A DNA stretch of 64,000 nt from Solitalea longa. Lineage in GTDB: Bacteria; Bacteroidota; Bacteroidia; Sphingobacteriales; Sphingobacteriaceae. The translations under genes and the position numbers were made by a program. Of this stretch, positions 9,160 to 16,701 are shown piece by piece. Each line of letters opens with the position of its first letter. Position 1 is the stretch's first letter. The stretch lies in contig NZ_PQVF01000004.1 in assembly GCF_002920915.1 (NCBI RefSeq), positions 310,001-374,000 of the forward strand, in the 5' to 3' direction. Below the pieces are notes generated by a model. It was given only the letters and a program-made list of their open reading frames with translations. It was not told the DNA's origin and searched no databases.

Positions 9160-9190
9160 AAAAAAAGCCCCAAAATTGGGGCCATTTTTT
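9160..9190 (-). terminator. terminator of the S46 peptidase gene
   Basis: GCCCC and GGGGC arms (9167-9183) around a short loop, flanked by A-run and T-run, downstream of the minus-strand S46 gene. The core GCCCCAAAATTGGGGCCA resembles the one at 8363-8387. Confidence 0.75.
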
Positions 9191-9220
9191 ATTTAAAGTT
9201 AAATAGTTTAGAAAAAAGTA

Positions 9221-11359
9221 TTATTTCACAATTTTCATTTCTTCAACAATGTGAGGAGCGCCTCCTAATTTATCAATGCACCATAGAACATAACGGATAT
9301 CGGCACAAATTGTACGCTTATATTTCTGATCAAAAACAATATCTCCTGACATTGCTTCCCAGTTTCCGTCAAATGCCAAACCGATCAGCTCTCCTTTACC
9401 GTTAATTACAGGACTTCCTGAATTACCACCGGTAATATCATTATTACTAATGAAGCCAACAATCAATTGTCCTTTTTCGTTTGCATACTGTCCGAAATCT
9501 TTCTTATTATACAGTTCAATATAATTAGCAGGTAAATCAAACTCCGAATCTTTAGGAACATATTTTTCCATCACCCCGTCAATGGTGGTTACGAAATCAT
9601 ACTTCACCGCGTCTTTAGGGGCATAAGCTTTAATATTACCATAAGTTAAACGCATAGTTGAATTGGCATCAGGATACATCAACTTGTTTGGATTCATTTC
9701 CATAATCCCTTTAACATATTTTTGTCCCAATGTTGCATTGGTAGCGTTAAAATCATTTACGCTTTTCATAAAATATGTTTGGTATGCTGAAGTGAACGCC
9801 ATCATATACTGATATGCCGGGTCATTTTGCAATTTTGCTAAATCTGGTTGAGCTAAAAAAGCTTCAGTTTTCGCTTTTGATGCAAACATGGTAGTGGCAT
9901 ATAAGTCATCGCTATATTTTTTGAATGCTGTTTCCGGATCGTCAGCTCCGTATTTGTTCAAAATATCGCCAATTAACGATGGATGTTGTCCTTTTGGAAT
10001 ATCATTGTAAAAAGCTAATAATGTTCCTGCTAAAATCTTTTTATCAGAAGGAATGTTAAACGATTTGAAATATTCTTCGGTTGCATCTTTCATTGAAGCT
10101 GCAGTATTGGTTTTACCTGATCTCAAACCATTTTCAACAGTCATAAATGACCTGGCAAAAGCAATTGCAGAAGCACCATTGATACCTTGCGACATGTAAA
10201 CAGGGTACAATGCATACGGTGTATACGCTTCGTAAGCTTTACCGAAATCAGCTAAAATCGATGAATATTCAGGTTTATCAGCTGCCCAAGTCTGAAATTT
10301 GGCTTCTTCAGTTTTTTTGTAGTCATAAACCTTTAAGTGTTTTAACTGTTCAGTTTGACCAATAAAATATTTCCAGTAGTTGGCAATATTAGCATAGTCG
10401 GCAGAAAGCAATAAGCGAACGCTGTCACTTTTCTCCATTTGTTCTTTCCATGCTTTTAAACGAATATCACGAAGTTTTACAATAGCTGGGTTTACTTTCT
10501 CTACGGCCAACTTAATACCATACGAATTTTCATAACGGTTGGTACGACCAGGATAACCAAACACCATACTGAAATCGCCCTCTTTAACACCTTTTAATGA
10601 AACAGCTAATGAACGTTTAGGAGTAAAAGGAACGTTATCTTTTGAATAATCAGCAGGCTTATTGTCTTTGCCGGCATAGATACGGAACATTGAAAAATCT
10701 CCTGTATGACGTGGCCAAATCCAATTGTCGGTATCTCCACCAAATTTACCTACTGATTGTGGAGGAGTACCCACCAAACGGATATCAGTATATTTTTCGG
10801 TAATGAAAACAAAATACTGGTTGCCTTTGAACATATCACGAACAAATGCTTCATATTTTGTTCCTGCTGTAGCCTTTGTTGTAATTTCTCTACTCACTTC
10901 GGCATATTTAGCAGCTTTTTCTTCGCCTTCCAAACCTTTAGTTGCCTCATTTACCTGTGCAGTTACATCTTCCATTCTTACTAAAAACGAAACGAACAAA
11001 CCTTCAGCCGGCTTCTCATCTGCATTACTTTTAGCCCAAAAACCATTATCAAGGATGTTATCCTGAGGAGTACTTTTTGATGCGATTACATCATACCCAC
11101 AATGGTGATTGGTTAAGATGAGTCCTTTATCAGAAACTATTTCGCCTGTACAAAAGCCACCAAACCAAACAATAGCGTCTTTTAAACTGCCTTTGTTGAT
11201 ATCATAAATATCCTTCGCAGTTAATTTAAAACCCTGGCGTTTCATTTGATCATAATTTTTATTGATCAACATAGGTAGCCACATCCCTTCATCGGCTTTT
11301 ACTACATTAGTAAAACCAATAACAGCTAGCGCTATTAGCAGAACTTTTTTAAACTTCAT
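9221..11359 (-). CDS. S46-family dipeptidyl-peptidase, DPP7-like
   Basis: 712 residues, the usual S46 length. Signal peptide MKFKKVLLIALAVIGFT, DEGMWLP at the mature N-terminus, chymotrypsin-like catalytic His in LTNHHCGYD, and catalytic Ser647 in GGNSGSPV. The residue 18 after the Ser, which sets specificity in this family, is Gly665 (FDGNWE). Gly at this site marks DPP7 (hydrophobic P1), whereas Arg marks DPP11 (acidic P1). It releases dipeptides from the N-terminus of peptides in the periplasm. It is transcribed away from the S9 gene. Confidence 0.92.
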   Translation of the reverse strand: MKFKKVLLIALAVIGFTNVVKADEGMWLPMLINKNYDQMKRQGFKLTAKDIYDINKGSLKDAIVWFGGFCTGEIVSDKGLILTNHHCGYDVIASKSTPQDNILDNGFWAKSNADEKPAEGLFVSFLVRMEDVTAQVNEATKGLEGEEKAAKYAEVSREITTKATAGTKYEAFVRDMFKGNQYFVFITEKYTDIRLVGTPPQSVGKFGGDTDNWIWPRHTGDFSMFRIYAGKDNKPADYSKDNVPFTPKRSLAVSLKGVKEGDFSMVFGYPGRTNRYENSYGIKLAVEKVNPAIVKLRDIRLKAWKEQMEKSDSVRLLLSADYANIANYWKYFIGQTEQLKHLKVYDYKKTEEAKFQTWAADKPEYSSILADFGKAYEAYTPYALYPVYMSQGINGASAIAFARSFMTVENGLRSGKTNTAASMKDATEEYFKSFNIPSDKKILAGTLLAFYNDIPKGQHPSLIGDILNKYGADDPETAFKKYSDDLYATTMFASKAKTEAFLAQPDLAKLQNDPAYQYMMAFTSAYQTYFMKSVNDFNATNATLGQKYVKGIMEMNPNKLMYPDANSTMRLTYGNIKAYAPKDAVKYDFVTTIDGVMEKYVPKDSEFDLPANYIELYNKKDFGQYANEKGQLIVGFISNNDITGGNSGSPVINGKGELIGLAFDGNWEAMSGDIVFDQKYKRTICADIRYVLWCIDKLGGAPHIVEEMKIVK

Positions 11360-11442
11360 AAAATTAATTTGAAGGTTGAAAAATAGGGGTTTCTGAATTT
11401 CTAACAGTGATTATTACTTAATTGTTACATTCTAAAAATAAT

Positions 11443-11472
11443 AAGGCTGTAACTTTTACAAGCTACAGCCTT
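11443..11472 (-). terminator. terminator of the doxX gene
   Basis: AAGGCTGTA (11443-11451) pairs with TACAGCCTT (11464-11472). On the minus strand the stem is followed by TTATTATTTTTA. Confidence 0.8.
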
Positions 11473-11492
11473 TATAAGGATTCGACATTATT

Positions 11493-11936
11493 TTATACTT
11501 CCCTGTGTCTAATATGGGTTTTCATGTATTCGTCAACCGACAGTGGGCCCGATCCATAAACAAAGTAGAACACCAATAAACACAAAACAACAATCGACAA
11601 CCACAGTTCTGAATTCAGAGCATCAAAACCCGGAGCCATATTGATAAAGAACACTGCCCCTATTAATATCGGAATTTGAAGAACCGCAGCAAATCGGGTT
11701 AGCAACCCAACTGCGATCAACGGGCCGAAAACAAGGTGAGCAAAACCAATGTAGTGAACAACAAATACCGGAACGTAATTAAACGTTCTACTTATTAATT
11801 CTTGTAATGGTTGAATGTCGCTAACAAACGTAATTCCTTTAATGAAAATAAAAAGTCCTAAAATCATTCTGACAACATCGAGCCAGCGGGTATGATGGGT
11901 ATCCCCCCAGTGCTCTGCTTTTTGAACCAAATTCAT
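11493..11936 (-). CDS. DoxX-family membrane protein
   Basis: 147 residues with four hydrophobic segments (around VRMILGLFIFIKGITF, VVHYIGFAHLVFGPLIAVGLL, LQIPILIGAVFFI and LSIVVLCLLVFYFVYG), the DoxX layout. Members of the family are integral membrane proteins tied to quinone or thiosulfate redox in some archaea, but most bacterial ones have no proven function. It stands alone with its own terminator and an unusually strong ribosome-binding site. Confidence 0.82.
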   Translation of the reverse strand: MNLVQKAEHWGDTHHTRWLDVVRMILGLFIFIKGITFVSDIQPLQELISRTFNYVPVFVVHYIGFAHLVFGPLIAVGLLTRFAAVLQIPILIGAVFFINMAPGFDALNSELWLSIVVLCLLVFYFVYGSGPLSVDEYMKTHIRHREV

Positions 11937-11942
11937 TGTTTA

Positions 11943-11947
11943 CCTCC
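11943..11947 (-). promoter_or_regulatory. strong Shine-Dalgarno site of the doxX gene
   Basis: On the minus strand GGAGG stands six bases before the ATG at 11936. Such sites are exceptional here, so the gene may be translated strongly. Confidence 0.6.
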
Positions 11948-11999
11948 GTTTTAATAGATAAAATTTAGCATTAATAATCCAAATATCAAATAGTTCTCT

Positions 12000-12263
12000 T
12001 TACACTTTAGTTGAAAACAACGGAATAAAGGATAGCCTATCAAAAAAGTTAGTAATAGAAACGGTTCCGGCACCATAAATTCTGTTAGCTACATAATTAA
12101 ATACTGATCCCCCAACAACATTAGTCATAACAAATGGAAAACTCGTATTTGTATCAAGGTTGATATTTTCGAATATACCAATGTTATCCCCTGGGCTTAG
12201 CATTAAATTTTGGTTAATTCGGAAAATCATTTTCATAAGATTTGCAATGGCCGCTATTTGCAT
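12000..12263 (-). CDS. unrecognised small protein, doubtful
   Basis: An 87-residue frame beginning MQIAAIANLMKM with no signal peptide and no family that I recognise. The middle is rich in Asn, Thr, Phe and Val (FVMTNVVGGSVFNYVANR), as in beta-rich or exported proteins, so it could be a remnant of a larger one. No ribosome-binding site or clear promoter was found. It lies in a 468-base interval that otherwise holds only the lpd promoter region. It could be chance. Confidence 0.25.
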   Translation of the reverse strand: MQIAAIANLMKMIFRINQNLMLSPGDNIGIFENINLDTNTSFPFVMTNVVGGSVFNYVANRIYGAGTVSITNFFDRLSFIPLFSTKV

Positions 12264-12404
12264 TGATTAGCTGAAATGCAGAATGATTTGTTACATTTGC
12301 ACTGCTAAAAACCGCATGTATAATTTATTGTTATAGGGCATGAGGTCTCCCTAAACCGGGTTAGCTTATTAAACAAACACATTCATAAAATTTCTGAACG
12401 AACT
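12264..12404 (+). promoter_or_regulatory. lpd upstream region with a -7 box
   Basis: TACATTTG at 12292-12299 is an exact TAnnTTTG box; no well-spaced -33 TTG is visible. It would give a leader of roughly 100 bases before the ATG at 12405. The leader contains CTAAACCGGGTTAG (12353-12366), a weak imperfect palindrome. No known riboswitch was recognised. Confidence 0.4.
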
Positions 12405-13793
12405 ATGAATTACGATGTAATTGTAATCGGTAGCGGACCAGGCGGTTATGTAACTGCTATCAGGGCTTCGCAATTAGGACTTAAAACTGCAGTAGTAGAA
12501 GCTGAAAACCTTGGTGGTATCTGCTTAAACTGGGGATGTATTCCTACTAAAGCATTACTAAAAAGCGCACAGGTATTTGAATACATTCAGCATGCAGCCG
12601 ATTACGGTGTTAAAGTAAACGGTCACGAAGCCGATTTTTCTGCTATTATTAAACGTAGCCGTGGTGTTGCCGATGGCATGAGCAAAGGCATCCAGTTCTT
12701 AATGAAAAAGAACAAAATTGATGTTATCACCGGTTGGGGTAAAATTAAAAAAGGCGGCAAGGTTGAAGTTAAATCAGCCGACGGTAAAATAGCCGAATAT
12801 AGTGCAAAACATATCATTTTAGCCACCGGTGCCCGTTCTCGTGAACTCCCTAATTTACCTCAGGACGGTAAAAAAATCATTGGATACCGTCAGGCAATGA
12901 ATCTTGAGAAACAACCTAAATCAATGGTAGTTGTTGGTTCAGGTGCTATTGGTGTTGAGTTCGCTTATTTCTATAATTCACTCGGAACAAAAGTTACGGT
13001 TGTTGAGTTTTTACCTAATATCGTTCCTGTTGAAGACGAAGATGTTTCTAAAAACCTTGAACGCAGTTTCAAAAAATCGGGAATTAATATCATGACCAAT
13101 GCCTCGGTAGAATCTGTAGATAAATCGGGTGATATATGCAAAGTGAATGTTAAAACCGCAACAGGAACCCAGGTTCTGGAAGCTGAGGTTGTATTATCGG
13201 CTGTAGGTATTACGCCAAACATCGAGAACTTAGGTTTAGAAGAAGTTGGTGTTAAAACTGACAAAGGCCGCGTGGTTGTAGACGAGTTTTACCGCACAAA
13301 TATCCCTGGTGTTTATGCTATTGGTGATATCGTACCTGGTCAGGCACTTGCTCACGTAGCTTCTGCCGAAGGTATTATTTGCGTGGAGAAAATTGCAGGT
13401 CACCATCCGGAGGCATTAAACTATGGTAACATTCCGGGATGTACTTACTGTACCCCTGAAATTGCATCAGTAGGTTTAACTGAAAAAGCAGCAAAAGAAG
13501 CCGGTTATGAAATAAAGGTTGGTAAATTCCCGTTCTCGGCATCAGGTAAGGCAAGTGCGGCCGGTGCTAAAGATGGTTTCGTAAAAGTGATCTTTGATGC
13601 TAAATACGGAGAGTTCTTAGGTTGTCATATGATTGGTACCAATGTTACCGAAATGATTGCAGAAGCTGTGGTGGCTCGTAAACTTGAAACTACCGGATTG
13701 GAGGTTTTAAAAGCGGTGCACCCTCACCCAACAATGAGCGAAGCTATTATGGAAGCTACCGCTGATGCTTATGGTGAAGTTATTCACTTATAA
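12405..13793 (+). CDS. lpdA: dihydrolipoyl dehydrogenase
   Basis: 462 residues. FAD-binding GSGPGGYV at the N-terminus, redox-active disulfide in GGICLNWGCIPTK (CxxxxC, about residues 40-45), NAD-binding GSGAIGVEF, the AIGD FAD motif and the C-terminal catalytic HPHPTMSE (His-Glu). This is the E3 flavoprotein that reoxidises lipoyl groups for 2-oxoacid dehydrogenase complexes or glycine cleavage. The other subunits are not nearby, so it probably serves several complexes. It is flanked by its own promoter and terminator. Confidence 0.95.
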   Translation: MNYDVIVIGSGPGGYVTAIRASQLGLKTAVVEAENLGGICLNWGCIPTKALLKSAQVFEYIQHAADYGVKVNGHEADFSAIIKRSRGVADGMSKGIQFLMKKNKIDVITGWGKIKKGGKVEVKSADGKIAEYSAKHIILATGARSRELPNLPQDGKKIIGYRQAMNLEKQPKSMVVVGSGAIGVEFAYFYNSLGTKVTVVEFLPNIVPVEDEDVSKNLERSFKKSGINIMTNASVESVDKSGDICKVNVKTATGTQVLEAEVVLSAVGITPNIENLGLEEVGVKTDKGRVVVDEFYRTNIPGVYAIGDIVPGQALAHVASAEGIICVEKIAGHHPEALNYGNIPGCTYCTPEIASVGLTEKAAKEAGYEIKVGKFPFSASGKASAAGAKDGFVKVIFDAKYGEFLGCHMIGTNVTEMIAEAVVARKLETTGLEVLKAVHPHPTMSEAIMEATADAYGEVIHL

Positions 13794-13840
13794 TAAAAAA
13801 CTAAAACTCTGAGTTTTAATAACTTCTTATTTTTTACATA

Positions 13841-13878
13841 AAGGAGATGGAGAATTATATAAATTATCCATCTCCTTT
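13841..13878 (+). terminator. terminator of lpdA
   Basis: AAGGAGATGGA (13841-13851) pairs with TCCATCTCCTT, followed by a T-run. The A/T-rich loop is about 13 bases. Confidence 0.8.
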
Positions 13879-13913
13879 TTATATTTTGGAGGCAAAATTT
13901 AGATCAAACTGCG

Positions 13914-14438
13914 ATGCAAACAACAACAAAATCATCCTTGTTTCTAACATTCGTTCTCTTCTTGTTTTCCGGTAACATCGATGCAAAACCTATTTTAAAC
14001 AGTGTTGAGCAGCAAATTGCAGCTGTTAAGCCTGTTTCAAACATTGAGAGCTTTGCTGGCAAATGGGTACTTGACAAAATTATCGACAAAGACAAAAAAG
14101 CCACTACAGAATTACCGTTAAGCAAATTGGAACTGGACTTAATGTTAAGTGGCAAATGCAAAATTTCTTATGGAACCAGCCAGGGAACAACCGATTTTGC
14201 TGACATTGCATGGTCAACCAAAGATGTTTTTGGTGTAGAAAATGCATGGATAAATAAAGACATTTTAGGTGATGCCAAGCTAAGTGGTTTCACAGCTCCT
14301 TTCCCATTCTCTCAATTTACTGGCCCGGTTCTTACGCCTACTAAAGTAAACGGAGCAACGTTATTTGAACACCTGGAATGGGTGATAGAATACAAGGGAC
14401 AGCAATATACCGTTCAATTGAAGAAAGCTTCTGCTTAA
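13914..14438 (+). CDS. exported protein of unknown function (lipocalin-like size)
   Basis: 174 residues with a signal peptide (MQTTTKSSLFLTFVLFLFS... cleaved near GNIDA). The mature part opens with SFAGKWVLDKI, the GxW-type start common to lipocalin-like and META-like beta-barrels, and continues with beta-rich sequence to a Lys/Ala end. That resemblance is only a short motif, so function is not assigned. It is monocistronic between two strong terminators. Confidence 0.6.
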   Translation: MQTTTKSSLFLTFVLFLFSGNIDAKPILNSVEQQIAAVKPVSNIESFAGKWVLDKIIDKDKKATTELPLSKLELDLMLSGKCKISYGTSQGTTDFADIAWSTKDVFGVENAWINKDILGDAKLSGFTAPFPFSQFTGPVLTPTKVNGATLFEHLEWVIEYKGQQYTVQLKKASA

Positions 14439-14456
14439 GCATACACAATTTCATAT

Positions 14457-14489
14457 AAAAAACGCCCCGAATTGCTCGGGGCGTTTTTT
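14457..14489 (+). terminator. strong intrinsic terminator
   Basis: AAAAAACGCCCCGA pairs with TCGGGGCGTTTTTT over a 5-base loop, then TATTTT. Confidence 0.92.
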
Positions 14490-14532
14490 ATTTTAGCGCC
14501 CTGCTAAGTTAAATTCATTTTATATCAATCAC

Positions 14533-14540
14533 TAAATTTG
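14533..14540 (+). promoter_or_regulatory. -7 box directly in front of the MBL-fold gene
   Basis: TAAATTTG matches TAnnTTTG exactly and ends four bases before the ATG at 14545. If used, the transcript would begin at or about the start codon. No clear -33 element is present. Confidence 0.35.
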
Positions 14541-14544
14541 ACGC

Positions 14545-15384
14545 ATGAAGTTACACACGATCAATACCGGTTATTTTAAACTCGATGGAGGGGCAATGTT
14601 CGGCGTGGTTCCAAAGTCGATATGGCAGCGAACCAACCCTGCAGATGGAAACAATTTATGCACTTGGGCCATGCGCTTGTTATTAATTGAAGACGGCAAC
14701 CGATTGGTTCTAATTGACACAGGAATTGGCAATAAGCAAGATGATCGTTTTTTTAGCCATTATTATCTCCATGGCAATGATACATTAAGCTCTTCCTTAC
14801 AAAATCTTGGGTTTGATAAAGATGATATAACTGATGTATTTCTAACGCATTTCCATTTCGACCATTGCGGTGGAGCTATTGAACGGAAAGGAGAACAATT
14901 GGTACCGGCTTTTAAAAATGCAACATTCTGGAGCAATGAAGATCACTGGAATTGGGCTGTTCAACCAAACGACAGGGAAAGAGCATCGTTTTTAAAAGAA
15001 AATATTTTACCAATTAAAGAAAGTGGTCAACTAAAGTTCATTCAGCATTCAGAAGGAATTGAGTTTTCACCTGATTTTAAGATTCGCTTTGTCTCGGGTC
15101 ATACCGATGCCATGATGCTTCCACAAATCAGTTACAAAGGCAAAACAATCGTTTATTGCGCTGACCTACTTCCTTCTGTTGGACATTTACCCATTCCTTA
15201 TGTAATGGCCTATGATACTCGTCCTCTTGAATCATTAAAGGAGAAGAAAGCCTTTGTTGAAGAAGCCGTAGCAAATGATTATATCCTATTTTTCGAACAC
15301 GATCCTTTAACCGAATGCTGTACACTGCAACAAACCGAAAAGGGGATCAGAGCAAAAGAACTTTTCAAACTAGAGGATATTTAG
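14545..15384 (+). CDS. metallo-beta-lactamase-fold hydrolase
   Basis: 279 residues with the full metal site: THFHFDHCGG (HxHxDH, about residues 105-110), SGHTDAMM (His), ADLLPS (bridging Asp) and FFEHDP (last His). The overall layout (DTGIGN near residue 60, long C-terminal part) is that of the AiiA-like/AidC-like lactonase and related hydrolase branch. Lactone hydrolysis is possible, but the substrate cannot be told from sequence. It is monocistronic, ending at a hairpin at 15400-15438. Confidence 0.82.
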   Translation: MKLHTINTGYFKLDGGAMFGVVPKSIWQRTNPADGNNLCTWAMRLLLIEDGNRLVLIDTGIGNKQDDRFFSHYYLHGNDTLSSSLQNLGFDKDDITDVFLTHFHFDHCGGAIERKGEQLVPAFKNATFWSNEDHWNWAVQPNDRERASFLKENILPIKESGQLKFIQHSEGIEFSPDFKIRFVSGHTDAMMLPQISYKGKTIVYCADLLPSVGHLPIPYVMAYDTRPLESLKEKKAFVEEAVANDYILFFEHDPLTECCTLQQTEKGIRAKELFKLEDI

Positions 15385-15399
15385 ACCGCCATATTAATT

Positions 15400-15438
15400 A
15401 AAAAGGAAATGTGAAAATTCAGTACACGTTTCCTTTTT
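15400..15438 (+). terminator. terminator of the MBL-fold gene
   Basis: AAAAAGGAAATGTG (15400-15413) faces CACGTTTCCTTTTT with one bulge, around an 11-base loop. Confidence 0.75.
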
Positions 15439-15744
15439 AACATTGTGCTGCCTTCTGAGAGTAAAAACAGCTTTAAAAATAAATCATCAGCTAATTTAAT
15501 GTTTAAACAAATTAAATATTGAGATTTTATTTTTCACAATAAATTTGTTTTTTCAAAATTGATTTTGTTAAATTGTAAATTGTAATCGCTCTCAAACAAT
15601 ATACTCCTATTGACTTTTTTGACTCACTACCGTGTATTTTTTTTAAAACTTTTTAAAACATTTTCTACGTTTTGTCGTATAAGATGTATACTGTTTTGCG
15701 ATTCCACGCCTAAATCAGCATTATTTTTCACTTAACGACACATA
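15439..15744. other. A/T-rich region upstream of rpoD
   Basis: About 300 bases, very rich in T and A, without a plausible gene. It should hold the rpoD promoter(s). TACG-TTTTG (15666 region) and TATACTG-TTTTG (15687 region) are near but not exact matches to TAnnTTTG, so I do not place a start site. Confidence 0.5.
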
Positions 15745-16608
15745 ATGAGACAACTAAAGATCACTCAATCTATCACTAATCGTGAAAGTCAATCTTTAGA
15801 CAAGTATTTACATGAGATCGGGAAAGTTGATCTGATTACCGCCGAAGAGGAGGTAATACTTGCCCAAAAAATTCGCGAAGGCGACCAAGTAGCCTTAGAG
15901 AGGCTTACAAAAACCAATTTACGTTTCGTGGTATCTGTTGCCAAGCAATACCAAAATCAGGGACTTACTCTTGGCGATTTAATTAATGAAGGTAACTTAG
16001 GCCTTATCAAAGCTGCAAAGCGTTTTGATGAAACTAAGGGTTTTAAATTTATTTCATACGCCGTTTGGTGGATCCGTCAGTCAATTCTGCAGGCCATTGC
16101 AGAGCAATCTCGTATCGTCCGTTTACCATTAAACCAGGTTGGTTCGCTTAGCAAAATCAGCAAAGCATATTCAAAATTGGAACAGGAATACGAGCGTGAG
16201 CCTTCACCTGAAGAACTTGCTGACATTTTAGAAACTACTGTTGATAAGATCTCTGACACTCTGAGTAATTCCGGCCGCCATGTTTCTATGGATGCCCCAT
16301 TTGTTCAGGGTGAAGAAAACACTTTGTTAGACGTTCTAGAGAACACAGACACCGCCGCTACCGACAGCATGTTGATCAGCGAGTCACTTTCTGAAGAAAT
16401 TAAGCGTGCTCTATCAACTTTAACAGAACGTGAACGAGAAATTATTGTACTTTTCTTCGGTCTGGGTTCAAACCATCCCCTTTCGTTAGAAGAGATAGGT
16501 GAGAAATTTAATTTGACGCGTGAGCGTGTACGCCAAATTAAAGATAAGGCATTGCAACGTTTGCGTCACACATCAAGAAGTAAGATCCTTAAATCATACT
16601 TAGGATAG
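15745..16608 (+). CDS. rpoD: primary sigma factor RpoD (sigma-70/SigA)
   Basis: 287 residues, the compact form normal for Bacteroidota; it lacks the long region 1.1 of proteobacterial sigma-70. Region 1.2 ([20 protein letters not shown]), region 2 ([31 protein letters not shown]), region 3 and region 4 with the [24 protein letters not shown] are all complete. It directs RNA polymerase to the TAnnTTTG -7 boxes seen across this window. It has a long A/T-rich upstream region and its own terminator. Confidence 0.96.
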   Translation: MRQLKITQSITNRESQSLDKYLHEIGKVDLITAEEEVILAQKIREGDQVALERLTKTNLRFVVSVAKQYQNQGLTLGDLINEGNLGLIKAAKRFDETKGFKFISYAVWWIRQSILQAIAEQSRIVRLPLNQVGSLSKISKAYSKLEQEYEREPSPEELADILETTVDKISDTLSNSGRHVSMDAPFVQGEENTLLDVLENTDTAATDSMLISESLSEEIKRALSTLTEREREIIVLFFGLGSNHPLSLEEIGEKFNLTRERVRQIKDKALQRLRHTSRSKILKSYLG

Positions 16609-16631
16609 AAGATTTTTTGACTCTTATATTG

Positions 16632-16660
16632 AAAAGTCCTGATTGAACATCAGGACTTTT
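16632..16660 (+). terminator. terminator of rpoD
   Basis: AAAAGTCCTGA (16632-16642) pairs with TCAGGACTTTT (16650-16660), loop of seven bases containing TTG. Confidence 0.85.
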
Positions 16661-16670
16661 CTTATTTTTG
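16643..16670 (+). promoter_or_regulatory. probable promoter of the GAPDH gene, overlapping the rpoD terminator
   Basis: TATTTTTG at 16663-16670 is an exact -7 box. The TTG at 16643-16645, 17 bases upstream, falls in the loop of the rpoD terminator and could be the -33 element. The ATG follows at 16702. Confidence 0.5.
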
Positions 16671-16701
16671 GCCCACCAATCAATCAATATTTACTTGCAT
16701 T

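Noticed and set aside
9115-9405. 96-residue plus-strand frame
   Set aside because: It is antisense to the 3' end of the S46 gene and includes its terminator.
12300-12404. Riboswitch in the lpdA leader
   Set aside because: Only a weak imperfect palindrome is present and no known aptamer core could be recognised.
12971-13264. Antisense frames in lpdA, and similar ones in smc and trpD
   Set aside because: Long frames opposite well-recognised genes arise from codon bias; no known domains or start signals were found.
15439-15744. Exact -7 box for rpoD
   Set aside because: TACGTTTTG and TATACTGTTTTG have the wrong spacing between TA and TTTG, so no start site is placed.
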